Below are positions 41,643-50,563 of a stretch of 64,000 nt of DNA, piece by piece; the stretch's first letter is position 1, and each line of letters begins with the position of its first letter. Made by a program: the position numbers and the translations under genes. Origin of the DNA: Actinacidiphila alni (GTDB lineage Bacteria > Actinomycetota > Actinomycetes > Streptomycetales > Streptomycetaceae); NCBI RefSeq assembly GCF_900112845.1, contig NZ_FONG01000001.1, positions 558,001 through 622,000 of the forward strand. Reading direction: 5' to 3'. The notes below the pieces were generated by a model, which saw only the letters and a program-made list of their open reading frames with translations, did no database searches and was not told the DNA's origin.

Positions 41643-43712
41643 CTACGCGGCCGACCGTACGGTGGCCGACGGCAGTTCGTGGGACAGGTCCTCGGCCAGC
41701 AGGCGCTTGGCGATGGCGTCGGCCGCCGCCCGCAGATCGGCGCCGCTGGGGCGGCCGGTGTCCTTCTCCAGCCGCTCGTTGAGCCACTGCGCCCAGGCCG
41801 TGGTGAGGGTCTTCGCCTCCCGCTCGCCCTCCGGCGTGGTGGCCAGGAAGGTGCCGTCCCGGGTCAGCCAACCGTCCGCCACCGACCGGTCGAAGGCGGG
41901 CAGCAGCACCTCGGGCGGCAGCCGGTGCCGGGCCGCGATCAGATTGAGATTGGCGTGCCCGACCATCCGGACCAGCAGCACCACCTGCATCACCGTCCAG
42001 GCGCCCGCCATGTCGAGCCGGGTGTCCGCACCGCCGAGGATCCGGCGCGCGGTGTCCGCGTCGGACTTGCGCATGATCTTCGCGACCGCCAGCTCCAGCA
42101 GCTTCGCCGAGTCGCCGCTGCCCGGCTGCGCGAAGCCCTCGCCCATGTCCATGGACCCGGCCCGCGCCGAATCGCGCAACGGCACCTCCTTGAGGAAGAG
42201 CGCCACCACGAAGCCCACCGCCGCCACCGGCACCGTCCACAGGAACACGGTGTGCAGCGAATCCGCGTACGCCTGGACGATCGGCGCGGCCTGCGCGGCG
42301 GGCAGCTTGTGCAGCCCCTCGGGGCTCTGCGCCGCCTTCGCCAGTGTGTCCGGCGCCGTCCCCGCCACCCGAGCCGCCTCGGCCACGCCCTGGGAGAGGT
42401 TGGGCCGCAGCGCGTTGGCGTAGATCGTGCCGAACACCGCGGTGCCGAAGGAGCTGCCGAGGGTGCGGAAGAAGGTCACCCCGGAGGTCGCCGTGCCCAG
42501 ATCGGCGTACGCCACCGTGTTCTGCACCGCGATCGTCAGCACCTGCATCGACAGGCCGATACCGACGCCGAGCACGAACATGTACAGCGACTCCAGCCAG
42601 GTGCCGGTGCCGGGGCCCATCCGGGACAGCAGATACAGCCCCGCGGCCATCACCAGCGAGCCGACCACCGGGAAGTAGCGGTACTTGCCGGTTTTGCTCA
42701 CCACATTGCCGCTGAACACCGACGCGATCAGCAGACCGATCACCATCGGCAGCGTCCGCACCCCGGAGATCGTCGCCGAGTCGCCGTTGACGTACTGCAG
42801 GAAGGTCGGCAGGAAGGTCATCGCGCCGAGCATCGCGAAGCCCACCACGAAGCTCAGCACCGAGCAGACCGCGAACACCGGATTGCGGAACAGCCGCATC
42901 GGCAGCATGGGTTCTGCCGCCCGCGTCTCGGCCAGGCAGAACAGCGCCAGCGCCACCACGCCGGCCGCGAACAGCCCGAGGATCACCGGCGAGCCCCAGC
43001 CGTACTCGTTGCCGCCCCAACTCGTCGCCAGGATCAGGGCGCTCGCGCCGACCGCCACCAGTGCGATGCCCAGGTAGTCGATCACCGGCCGCGCCGCCGA
43101 GCGCACCGCGGGGATCGTCCGGGCCGCCGCGAACACCACGACGACGGCGATCGGCACATTGACGTAGAAGGCCCAGCGCCAGGTCAGGTGGTCGGTGAAC
43201 AGGCCGCCGAGCAGCGGGCCGATCACCGTCGCCACCCCGAACACCGCGCCGATCGCGCCCTGGTACTTGCCGCGCTCGCGCAGCGGGATGACGTCCGCGA
43301 TCAGCGCCATCGCGGTCACCATCAGACCGCCCGCGCCGACGCCCTGCATCGCCCGCCACGAGATCAGCAGCGTCATATTGGTGGCCAGGCCGCACAGGAA
43401 CGAGCCCGTGATGAAGACGACCGCGGAGATCTGGAAGACCACCTTGCGGCCGAACAGGTCGCCGAATTTGCCGACGAGGGCCGTGGCCACCGTCTCCGCC
43501 AGCAGGTACGACGTGACCACCCACGACATGTGGGCCGCGCCGCCGAGGTCGGAGACGATCGTCGGCAGCGCCGTGCCCACGATGGTCTGGTCGAGCGCCG
43601 CGAGCAGCATCCCGAGCACGATCGTGCCGAACACGATGTTGCGCTGCCGCACGGTCAGCGCGGGTGGCGGCACCTCCTCGACGAGGGGGCCGGTCTCACT
43701 GGCGGTCGTCAC
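41643..43712 (-). CDS. DHA2-family (EmrB/QacA) MFS exporter with C-terminal winged-helix-like extension
   Basis: 689 aa from GTG 43712 (GAGGGTG upstream). Fourteen hydrophobic segments, with motif A as [13 protein letters not shown] and motif C as [17 protein letters not shown], mark a 14-helix drug:H+ antiporter. After the last helix, about 140 residues ([20 protein letters not shown] to [17 protein letters not shown]) look like a winged-helix or MarR-like fold; this is well beyond the usual 480-530 aa. Similar long forms occur in actinobacteria. A sensory or oligomer role for the tail is inference. Confidence 0.9.
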   Translation of the reverse strand: MTTASETGPLVEEVPPPALTVRQRNIVFGTIVLGMLLAALDQTIVGTALPTIVSDLGGAAHMSWVVTSYLLAETVATALVGKFGDLFGRKVVFQISAVVFITGSFLCGLATNMTLLISWRAMQGVGAGGLMVTAMALIADVIPLRERGKYQGAIGAVFGVATVIGPLLGGLFTDHLTWRWAFYVNVPIAVVVVFAAARTIPAVRSAARPVIDYLGIALVAVGASALILATSWGGNEYGWGSPVILGLFAAGVVALALFCLAETRAAEPMLPMRLFRNPVFAVCSVLSFVVGFAMLGAMTFLPTFLQYVNGDSATISGVRTLPMVIGLLIASVFSGNVVSKTGKYRYFPVVGSLVMAAGLYLLSRMGPGTGTWLESLYMFVLGVGIGLSMQVLTIAVQNTVAYADLGTATSGVTFFRTLGSSFGTAVFGTIYANALRPNLSQGVAEAARVAGTAPDTLAKAAQSPEGLHKLPAAQAAPIVQAYADSLHTVFLWTVPVAAVGFVVALFLKEVPLRDSARAGSMDMGEGFAQPGSGDSAKLLELAVAKIMRKSDADTARRILGGADTRLDMAGAWTVMQVVLLVRMVGHANLNLIAARHRLPPEVLLPAFDRSVADGWLTRDGTFLATTPEGEREAKTLTTAWAQWLNERLEKDTGRPSGADLRAAADAIAKRLLAEDLSHELPSATVRSAA

Positions 43713-43839
43713 ATCAGCACCCTCACACCCCGCGGCGTGCCGCGCACGCGCAGCCGTCCGCCCAGGTGAGGCCGGTACGGCCGCGGACGGCGCGGAAAGG
43801 GGAGGTGATCGCGGGCCGCGGAGCCGTAGGCTCGGGGGC

Positions 43840-44310
43840 ATGGCTGGAGACGAGGGGAAGCCCGCGAACGGCGGGAGCGCACGGGTGGACAGCTGGATCT
43901 GGTGCGTACGGCTGACCAAGACGCGCTCGACCGCCGCCGCTGCCTGCCGGGCCGGACACGTCCGGGTCAACGGGGAGCGGGTCAAGCCCGCCCAGGCGGT
44001 GCGCCCGGGCGACGAGGTACGGCTCTTCCACGCCGGGCGGGAGCGGATCGTGGTCGTCTCCAAGGTGATCGGCAAGCGCGTCGGCGCGCCGATCGCCGCC
44101 GAATGCTACGTGGACAACAGCCCGCCGCCGCCCCCGCGCGAGGATGTCCTCGCCCTGGGCCTGCGCGACCGCGGCACCGGCCGCCCGACCAAGCGCGACC
44201 GGCGTGAGCTGGAGCGGCTGCTGCACGGCAGCGCCCGCCCCGGCGACGGCGGCGCGCGCCCTCCGCGTCCGCAGCGCGACGGCGGCGCCCGGCGCCGTAC
44301 GTCCGACTGA
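43840..44310 (+). CDS. S4-domain RNA-binding protein (Hsp15-like)
   Basis: 156 aa from ATG 43840 after a GGGGG box. The S4 domain fills residues 16-80 ([40 protein letters not shown]), as in Hsp15/HslR, which bind stalled 50S subunits. The C-terminal half is basic and Arg/Gly/Pro-rich, useful for RNA contacts. The sigma-factor gene starts 15 bp later on the same strand, so the two are probably co-transcribed. Confidence 0.88.
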   Translation: MAGDEGKPANGGSARVDSWIWCVRLTKTRSTAAAACRAGHVRVNGERVKPAQAVRPGDEVRLFHAGRERIVVVSKVIGKRVGAPIAAECYVDNSPPPPPREDVLALGLRDRGTGRPTKRDRRELERLLHGSARPGDGGARPPRPQRDGGARRRTSD

Positions 44311-44325
44311 GCGGCCGGGCCGCCC

Positions 44326-45228
44326 GTGGGAGCCACCGCCACCGACACTCCGGAAGCCGTCTTCGAGGAGCACCGCGGGCTGCTGCTCGGCCTCGCCTAC
44401 CGGCTGCTGGGCAGCATGTGGGACGCCGAGGACGCCGTCCAGGAAGCGTATCTGCGCTGGACGCGCACCGACCGCGCGCAGGTCCGCGAACCGCGGGCCT
44501 TCCTGGTCACCGTCGTCTCCCGGCTCGCCCTGGACCAGCTCCGCTCGGCCCGGGTGACCCGTGAGGCGTACGTCGGGCCCTGGCTGCCCGAGCCGGTCGA
44601 CACCGCCGCGGTCGGCCCGCTCGACACCGCGGAGCTGCGCGACACCCTCTCCTTCGCCACGCTCCATCTGATGGAGCGGCCGACGCCGCCGGAGCGCGCG
44701 GTGTTCGTGCTGCGCGAGGCGTTCGAGCTGCCCTACGACGCCATCGCGGCGATCGTCGGCGCCACGGCCGCCAACTGCCGCCAGCTGCACCACCGGGCGG
44801 CCAAACGGCTCGCGGACGGACGCGGCGCCGACGCCGGCGCCGTCCCGGCGGCCGGCCGCTTCCAGCCGTCGGGAGAGGAGCACTCCCGGCTGCTGACCCG
44901 CTTCATGAACGCCGCGCGGGACGGCGACCTGGCCGCCCTCACCGAGCTGCTCAGCGAGGACGTCACCGCCTGGAACGACGGCGGCGGCAAGGTCCGCGCG
45001 GCCCTGCGCCCGATCGTCGGCCGCGACGCCGTCACCGCCTTCGTCCTCGGCCTGGCCGCCCGCTACCCCTTCGAGCACCTCCGCATCGGCGAGGCCAACG
45101 GCCAGCCCGCGCTGCGCGTCTCCCTCGAAGGCCGCGAGCAGGTCACGCTGCTCGACGTCCGCGACGGCCGCATCCGGGCGATCTTCGCGGTGCTCAACCC
45201 CGACAAGCTGACCCGGCTGGCGCCCTGA
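44326..45228 (+). CDS. sigJ: ECF41-group sigma factor with SnoaL-like C-terminus
   Basis: 300 aa from GTG 44326. Sigma region 2 (LLLGLAYRLLGSMWDAEDAV) and region 4 (FVLREAFELPYDAIAAIVGA) are followed by a SnoaL-like extension. The group's hallmark motifs are all visible: WLPEP (residues 86-90) between the sigma domains, DGGGK in the extension and NPDKL near the end. In this group the extension regulates core binding, so no anti-sigma factor is needed. ECF41 genes are normally next to an oxidoreductase-type target; here a VOC protein lies convergent, 13 bp away. Confidence 0.93.
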   Translation: MGATATDTPEAVFEEHRGLLLGLAYRLLGSMWDAEDAVQEAYLRWTRTDRAQVREPRAFLVTVVSRLALDQLRSARVTREAYVGPWLPEPVDTAAVGPLDTAELRDTLSFATLHLMERPTPPERAVFVLREAFELPYDAIAAIVGATAANCRQLHHRAAKRLADGRGADAGAVPAAGRFQPSGEEHSRLLTRFMNAARDGDLAALTELLSEDVTAWNDGGGKVRAALRPIVGRDAVTAFVLGLAARYPFEHLRIGEANGQPALRVSLEGREQVTLLDVRDGRIRAIFAVLNPDKLTRLAP

Positions 45229-45241
45229 GCCGACCGGGACC

Positions 45242-45649
45242 TCAGTAGGACTGGAGCTCCACCAGATTGCCGTCCGGGTCGCGCACATGCGCGGTCCGCA
45301 TGGTCGGGCCCCACTGCGGCCGGTCTGCCGGCCCGGCGACCGGAGCGGCGCCGTGCCGCAGGCACAGCTCGTAACCGGCGGCCACGTCGGGCACCCGGCT
45401 GACGAGCATCGTCCGGTCCTGCGCGGGCGAGCCGTCGGCCGGCAGCCCCGCGGTGCCGGTGACCTCGGCCATCGCCGCGCGGTCGAAGAGCATCAGGACG
45501 CCCTCGGCGCCGATGTCCCAGCTCGCGTACGGGCCGTCGGGGCCGCCCCTGGTCAGGGCCGCGCCGACCAGCGCGGGCAGCACGGCGTCGTAGAAGCGGA
45601 AGGTGTCGGCGAACCGGCCGACGAGCAGGCGCGGGTGGAGCGCGTCCAT
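45242..45649 (-). CDS. VOC/glyoxalase-family protein
   Basis: 135 aa from ATG 45649 with GAGG upstream. The fold pattern is that of the vicinal-oxygen-chelate family: HPRLLVGRFADTFRFYDAVL at the N-terminus and RTAHVRDPDGNLVELQSY at the C-terminus, with His and Glu as likely metal ligands. Such proteins act as glyoxalases, dioxygenases or antibiotic-binding resistance proteins. It is divergent from a MarR gene, and a clear palindrome in the gap suggests MarR control. Confidence 0.9.
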   Translation of the reverse strand: MDALHPRLLVGRFADTFRFYDAVLPALVGAALTRGGPDGPYASWDIGAEGVLMLFDRAAMAEVTGTAGLPADGSPAQDRTMLVSRVPDVAAGYELCLRHGAAPVAGPADRPQWGPTMRTAHVRDPDGNLVELQSY

Positions 45650-45705
45650 CGGAAGACCTCACTGGAAGTGCGGGGCGGGCACGGCGTACCGCGCCCGCCG
45701 TCAAT

Positions 45706-45725
45706 TGATGGGTAAACACCCATCA
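45706..45725. promoter_or_regulatory. MarR-type palindromic operator between VOC and marR genes
   Basis: TGATGGGT-AAAC-ACCCATCA is a perfect 8-bp inverted repeat with a four-base spacer, 25 bp before the marR ATG and 57 bp before the VOC ATG. Its size and position between divergent genes are those of a MarR dimer site, predicting repression of both genes. Confidence 0.75.
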
Positions 45726-45749
45726 TTGGTGTCAGCCTACAATGGGCTC

Positions 45750-46196
45750 ATGACCGGTACACCGCCCACCCTCGCCGCCCTCACGACCTATCTGCTGTCG
45801 AAGACCGGCAAGGCGGCCCGCGGCCGGCTCGCCGCGCACCTCTCCGGTGAGGGGCTGCGGCTGTGGCACATGGCGGTGCTCGCCGCCCTCGCCGACTTCG
45901 GCCCGCAGGCCCAGCGCGACCTCGCCGCGCGGCTGGTCATCGACCCCAGCGACATGGTGAAGGTGATCGACGAACTGGCCGCCGCCGACTGCGTCGAACG
46001 CGCCCGCGACACCGCCGACCGGCGGCGCGTCCGGGTCGCCCTCACCCCCGCGGGACGCGACCGCCTCGCCGCGCTCACCGCCCGCGCGGAAGCGGTCCAG
46101 GACGAGGTGCTCGCCCCGCTCGATGCGGCGGACCGTGCCACGCTGCACGCCCTGCTGCTCCGGGTCCACGAAGCGCTGCCCGCCGGACCCGAATGA
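45750..46196 (+). CDS. MarR-family transcriptional regulator
   Basis: 148 aa from ATG 45750. The winged helix is clear: AQRDLAARLVIDPSDMVKVI is the helix-turn-helix and RARDTADRRRVRVALTPAGR the wing with its DxR pattern. MarR dimers release DNA when they bind phenolic or other small ligands. The likely target is the divergent VOC gene through the operator at 45706. The thiolase gene starts 144 bp downstream behind a separate inverted repeat. Confidence 0.93.
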   Translation: MTGTPPTLAALTTYLLSKTGKAARGRLAAHLSGEGLRLWHMAVLAALADFGPQAQRDLAARLVIDPSDMVKVIDELAAADCVERARDTADRRRVRVALTPAGRDRLAALTARAEAVQDEVLAPLDAADRATLHALLLRVHEALPAGPE

Positions 46197-46272
46197 CGCC
46201 CCGGGCGCCGGAGCCGGGCGCGGCGCGCACCGGGAACGGCGGCGGTCCCCTTGCCGGGGAGGAGGGCCTCGC

Positions 46273-46301
46273 CCTCGTAAACTTGCGGTGCTAGTTTACG
46301 A
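46273..46301. promoter_or_regulatory. Long inverted repeat upstream of the thiolase gene
   Basis: CTCGTAAACT (46273-46282) and AGTTTACGAG (46292-46301) form a perfect 10-bp inverted repeat with a nine-base spacer, 40 bp before the ribosome site of the thiolase. A dimeric regulator (TetR- or MarR-like) is expected to bind; no gene for it is adjacent other than the MarR upstream, whose own operator differs. Confidence 0.7.
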
Positions 46302-46340
46302 GCGTCGCCCACCCCGGGACGCCGCCAGGAGGAGCACACG

Positions 46341-47534
46341 ATGCGCCCAGTCCACTTCGCCGCCGCCCGCCGCACACCCATCGGCAAGCTGCGCGGAGCA
46401 CTGTCCACGGTCCGCCCCGACGACCTCGCGGCCACCGTCCTGCGCGGCCTGCTGGACGGCGTGCCCGCACTCGACCCGGCCAGGATCGACGACGTCTACT
46501 GGGGCGCCGCCAACCAGGCGGGCGAGGACAACCGCAATGTGGCACGGATGGCCGTCCTGCTCGCCGGACTCCCCGACAGCGTGCCCGGCGCCACCGTCAA
46601 CCGGCTCTGCGCGTCCGGCATGGAGGCCGTCACCGCCGCCGCCCGCACGATCGCCGCGGGTGAGGCGGACATCGTGCTCGCCGGCGGCTCCGAGTCGATG
46701 AGCCGTGCCCCCTTCGTCCTGCCGCGCCCCGACGACGCGCTGCCGCACACGATGCAGACTTACGACACCCGGCTCGGCTGGCGGCTCACCAACGACCGGA
46801 TGCGCGAGCTGCACGGCGTGCTCTCCATGGGCGAGACCGCCGAGGAGGTCGCCGCCCGGCACGGTGTGAGCCGCACCGACCAGGACGCCTTCGCGTTGCG
46901 CAGCCACCGCAATGCCGCCGCCGCCCGCAAGAACGGCCTCTTCGACGCCGAGATCCTGCCCGTCACCCGGCCGGACGGCGTGGTCGTCACCCAGGACGAG
47001 TGCATCCGCGAGGACACCACCGCCGAGCGGCTGGCCGCCCTCAAACCGGTCTTCCGCAAGGACGGCACCGGCACCGTCACCGCCGGCAACGCCTCGCCGA
47101 TGAACGACGGCGCCGCCGGGCTGCTGCTGGTCAGCGAGGAGGCGCTGCGCGACCTCGGCCTGGAGTCGCTCGGCCGGTACGCGGCCGGCGCCAGCGCCGG
47201 CGTGCACCCCGACGTGATGGGTCTCGGACCGGTGCCCGCGACCCGGAAGGTGCTCGACCGGCTCGGCAGGGACATCGGCGGCATCGAGGAGGCCGAGTTC
47301 AACGAGGCGTTCGCCGCCCAGGCGCTCGCCTCCGTACGGGCGCTGGGCATCGACCCGGACCTGGTCAACCCCGACGGCGGCGCGATCGCCCTCGGCCACC
47401 CGCTGGGCTGCTCCGGCGCCCGCATCCTCACCACCTTGCTGCACCGCATGAACCGCACCGGCACCCGCCGTGGTCTGGCCACGATGTGCGTCGGCGTCGG
47501 CCAGGGCAGCGCCGTCCTGGTCGACCGCGACTGA
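46341..47534 (+). CDS. Thiolase (acetyl-CoA/3-oxoadipyl-CoA acyltransferase type)
   Basis: 397 aa behind an AGGAGG box. The acylated Cys is in VNRLCASGMEAV, the His in GHPLGCSGAR and the second Cys in TMCVGVGQGS; NEAFAAQ is the fourth signature. Thiolases cleave or form 3-oxoacyl-CoA. The sequence style is that of degradative thiolases such as PcaF/PaaJ. No other beta-oxidation or ring-cleavage gene is adjacent. The inverted repeat upstream suggests ligand-responsive control. Confidence 0.94.
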   Translation: MRPVHFAAARRTPIGKLRGALSTVRPDDLAATVLRGLLDGVPALDPARIDDVYWGAANQAGEDNRNVARMAVLLAGLPDSVPGATVNRLCASGMEAVTAAARTIAAGEADIVLAGGSESMSRAPFVLPRPDDALPHTMQTYDTRLGWRLTNDRMRELHGVLSMGETAEEVAARHGVSRTDQDAFALRSHRNAAAARKNGLFDAEILPVTRPDGVVVTQDECIREDTTAERLAALKPVFRKDGTGTVTAGNASPMNDGAAGLLLVSEEALRDLGLESLGRYAAGASAGVHPDVMGLGPVPATRKVLDRLGRDIGGIEEAEFNEAFAAQALASVRALGIDPDLVNPDGGAIALGHPLGCSGARILTTLLHRMNRTGTRRGLATMCVGVGQGSAVLVDRD

Positions 47535-47693
47535 CGGCCGCGGGCGCTCCGCGGCGTCCCGGAAGTGACGCGAACCACCTCCGTGACACCCCGGAGCGGG
47601 CCGGAAAGCCCGCCGCCGTCCCGCGCCGTCTGGGAGAATCGACCCCGTGCCCACATCACTGAACGGACGTACCGGCCGACGAGTTGACGTGAC

Positions 47694-48563
47694 GTGAGCG
47701 GCGCCGGGGACGGCGGGCCGCGGCTGCTCGCGATCAGCGATCTGCACGTCGGATACGAGGCCAACCGCCTCATCGTGGAGCGGATGCGGCCGGAGACCGA
47801 CGAGGACTGGCTGATCGTCGCCGGCGACGTGGCGGAACGCTCCACCGACATCCTGTGGGCGCTGCGCACCCTCAAGCAGCACTTCTCCACCGTCGTCTGG
47901 CTGCCGGGCAACCACGAGCTGTGGACCCCGCCTGACGACCCGGTGCAACTGCGCGGCGACGCGCGCTACCGGCACCTCGTGGAGCGGATCCGCGGCCTCG
48001 GCGTCATCACCCCCGAGGACCCGTACCCGATCTGGGAGGGCGAGGAAGGGCCGGTCGCCGTCGTCCCGATGTTCCTGCTGTACGACTACACCTGGCGGGA
48101 CGGCACACCCGGCGCCACCACCAAGGAAGAGGCGCTGGCGCACTCCCGGGACCTCGGCGTGATCTGCAACGACGAGCGTTTCCTGCACCCCGACCCGCTG
48201 CCCGGCCTCGACGACTGGTGCCGGGCCCGCGTCGCGGAGACCGAGGCCCGCCTCGAAGCCCTCGACCCCGCGCTGCCGACCGTGCTGGCCAACCACTTCC
48301 CGCTGCACCCCGACCCGACCCGGATCCTGCGCTACCCGTCCTTCGCCCTGTGGTGCGGCACCGAGCGCACCGAGCAGTGGCACACCCGCTTCCGCGCCAC
48401 CGAGGTCGTCTACGGCCATCTGCACATCCCGCGCGTGATGTGGCGCGACGGCGTCCGCTTCACCGAGGTCTCGCTCGGCTACCCGCGCGAATGGGGCCGC
48501 CGCGAGGCCGGGCCCGCCGGGCCGCGGCGGATCCTGACCGGACGGCAGGGCGTACGCCGGTGA
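47694..48563 (+). CDS. Metallophosphoesterase
   Basis: 289 aa from GTG 47694; a stop lies in frame just upstream. Calcineurin-like motifs: AISDLHVGYE, VAGDVAE, LPGNHELW, LANHFPLHP and VYGHLHIP, giving the full di-metal site. Substrate unknown. The stop overlaps the start of the phosphopantetheinyl transferase gene (GTGA); this pairing recurs in streptomycetes and suggests a role around carrier-protein or CoA metabolism, which is inference. Confidence 0.92.
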   Translation: MSGAGDGGPRLLAISDLHVGYEANRLIVERMRPETDEDWLIVAGDVAERSTDILWALRTLKQHFSTVVWLPGNHELWTPPDDPVQLRGDARYRHLVERIRGLGVITPEDPYPIWEGEEGPVAVVPMFLLYDYTWRDGTPGATTKEEALAHSRDLGVICNDERFLHPDPLPGLDDWCRARVAETEARLEALDPALPTVLANHFPLHPDPTRILRYPSFALWCGTERTEQWHTRFRATEVVYGHLHIPRVMWRDGVRFTEVSLGYPREWGRREAGPAGPRRILTGRQGVRR

Positions 48564-49264
48564 TCGAGGACGTGGTGCCGGCCGCCGTCCGCACCCGGGC
48601 CGCCTACGGCGCCGAGCTGGACGGCGCCCCGCTGTTCCCCGAGGAGGCCGCGGCCGTCGCCAAGGCCGTCGCGCGGCGCCGCGCCGAATACGCGGCGGGC
48701 CGCGCCTGCGCCCGCGCCGCGCTGGCCGCGCTCGGCCACGAGCCGGGGCCGATCCCGCGCGACCCGGACCGCGGCGCGCCCGTCTGGCCGGCCGGTGTCG
48801 TCGGCAGCATCACGCACTGCGACGGCTACCGGGCCGCGGCCGTCGCCCGCACGACGGATGTGCACACCCTCGGCATCGACGCGGAACCGCACGGCCCGCT
48901 CCCGGACGGCGTGCTCAAGGTCGTCACCGCCACCGGCGAGGAGACCGCCAATCTGGAGCGGCTCGGCAAGGAAGCACCCGAAGTCCACTGGGACCGGCTG
49001 CTGTTCAGCGCCAAGGAGACCGTCTACAAGGCGTGGTATCCCTTCCACCGGAAGATGCTCGGCTTCGAGGAGGCCGAACTGCTCTTCACCCGCGACCCCG
49101 GCGCCGAGGACCGCGGCGGCTACACCGCGCGCCTGCTGATCCCCGGCCCGCTGCTCGCCGAGGGCGTCGGCCCCGACGTCTTCACCGGCCGCTGGACCGT
49201 CCGCGACGGTTTCGTGGTGACCGCCATCGTCGTCCCCAACGAGGCGGCCGCGCCCCGGAGTTGA
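48560..49264 (+). CDS. 4'-phosphopantetheinyl transferase (EntD/Sfp superfamily)
   Basis: 234 aa from GTG 48560. Motifs in order: GSITHCDGYRAAAVA, GIDAEPHGP (metal Asp), and LFSAKETVYKAWYPF (WxxKEAxxK-type catalytic block). It moves phosphopantetheine from CoA to carrier proteins of polyketide, peptide or siderophore synthases. None is inside this window, so it probably serves clusters elsewhere. Translationally coupled to the upstream metallophosphoesterase. Confidence 0.94.
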   Translation: MIEDVVPAAVRTRAAYGAELDGAPLFPEEAAAVAKAVARRRAEYAAGRACARAALAALGHEPGPIPRDPDRGAPVWPAGVVGSITHCDGYRAAAVARTTDVHTLGIDAEPHGPLPDGVLKVVTATGEETANLERLGKEAPEVHWDRLLFSAKETVYKAWYPFHRKMLGFEEAELLFTRDPGAEDRGGYTARLLIPGPLLAEGVGPDVFTGRWTVRDGFVVTAIVVPNEAAAPRS

Positions 49265-49381
49265 CCGAACTGCGGCGGCACCGCACGACGCACCGCGGGC
49301 GGACGCCGACCGGCGTGTGCTGCGGCGACAGCGCGTACTCGGCCGATACGGAGGCCCGGCGCCGCGCGACCTCCGGTGCCG

Positions 49382-50434
49382 TCAGGCGGACTCGCGGCGC
49401 ACCAGCGTGGTCTTGAAGATCACCGAACGGGTCTGCTGCGCCGGGTCGTCCATCAGCGCCATCAGCAGCTTCGCCATCTCCGCCGCCATGTCCTCGACCG
49501 GCTGGCGGATCGTGGTGAGCAGCGGCCGGGAGGACAGGGCCGCACTGCTGTCGTCGAAGCCGATCACGGCCACGTCGTCGGGGACGCGCCTGCCGTGGTC
49601 GCGCAGCACGAGCAGGGCGCCCTGCGCCATCAGGTCGTTGGCGACGAACACCCCGTCGGTGTCCGGCTGTTCGGCGAGCAGCTGCTTCATCGCGCGCTCG
49701 CCGCCCTCCTGGGTGAAGCTGCCCTCGACACTCGGCACATACGCGAAGCCGTGCTCGGCCATCGCCTCGCGGAAGCCCGTCAGACGGTCCTGGCCCGCGG
49801 GCGAGTCGGCGGGGCCCGCGATCGTGGTGATCCGCCGGCAGCCGCGGCCCAGCAGATGTTCGGCGGCGAGCTTCGCGCCCGTCTGCTGCGCGATGTCGAC
49901 GTAACTGATCGGGAGGGGTGTGGCGGGCCGGGCGAACAGCACGGTCGGCACGCCCGCCTCGGTGAGCATCGCCGGCAGCGGGTCGTCCGGCGCGATCGAC
50001 ACCAGCACCACGCCGTCGATGTGCTCCTGCCGCAGATTGGGCACCAGGGAGCGGCGTACGCCCGCGGAGTCGGCGAGCATCAGCACCGGATGCACACCGC
50101 GCGGCCGCAGCACGGTGAGCAGACCGCCCACTATCCGGCCGAAGAACGGGTCGCTGAAGACCTGGCCGAGGAACGGGTCGTCGGCCGCGTGGTGGTCGGG
50201 GACGGAGAAGACCAGCGCGACCGAGTCCGTGCGCCGGGTGACCAGCGACCTGGCGGCCCGGTTCGGTACGTAACCGGTGGCCGCGACGGCCTGCTGCACG
50301 ACCTTCTGGATCTCCGGGTCGACATTGCGCGTCCCGTTGACCACCCGGGACACCGTCGCCCGCGACACCCCCGCGGACCGGGCGACATCTTCCAGGGTGG
50401 GCAGGCGGGGCCCGGCCGGACGGCTGCTCGTCAT
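49382..50434 (-). CDS. LacI-family repressor of the carbohydrate locus
   Basis: 350 aa. The N-terminal helix-turn-helix TLEDVARSAGVSRATVSRVV and hinge VPNRAARSLVTRR are classic, followed by a periplasmic-binding-like sugar domain ending in RESA. On the minus strand TATAAC lies six bases before the ATG, so the message may be leaderless. GGAGAGCGCTCTCC sits 21 bp before the ATG at the promoter, implying autorepression. The same palindrome precedes the GH16, importer and secreted GH3 genes. Related to CebR; the inducer is probably a short beta-glucan. Confidence 0.92.
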   Translation of the reverse strand: MTSSRPAGPRLPTLEDVARSAGVSRATVSRVVNGTRNVDPEIQKVVQQAVAATGYVPNRAARSLVTRRTDSVALVFSVPDHHAADDPFLGQVFSDPFFGRIVGGLLTVLRPRGVHPVLMLADSAGVRRSLVPNLRQEHIDGVVLVSIAPDDPLPAMLTEAGVPTVLFARPATPLPISYVDIAQQTGAKLAAEHLLGRGCRRITTIAGPADSPAGQDRLTGFREAMAEHGFAYVPSVEGSFTQEGGERAMKQLLAEQPDTDGVFVANDLMAQGALLVLRDHGRRVPDDVAVIGFDDSSAALSSRPLLTTIRQPVEDMAAEMAKLLMALMDDPAQQTRSVIFKTTLVRRESA

Positions 50435-50454
50435 GGTGCAGTTATACCACGCAC

Positions 50455-50468
50455 GGAGAGCGCTCTCC
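50455..50468. promoter_or_regulatory. LacI operator at the repressor's own promoter
   Basis: Perfect 14-bp palindrome GGAGAGCGCTCTCC. It lies just upstream of TATAAC (50446-50441, minus strand), in the spacer/-35 region of the probable leaderless lacI promoter. Confidence 0.8.
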
Positions 50469-50563
50469 CCGGGTCCTGCCACGACAACACGCAGATGGGG
50501 CGGGGTACGGCGGCCCCCCACAGGCCCGCCGCGCCCCGCCCCGGTCTCAGCCGCGCGCGCCGC

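Noticed and set aside
49303..49316. ACGCCG-AC-CGGCGT as a terminator between the phosphopantetheinyl transferase and lacI genes
   Set aside because: Six-base stem with a two-base loop and no supporting sequence; too weak to list as a feature.
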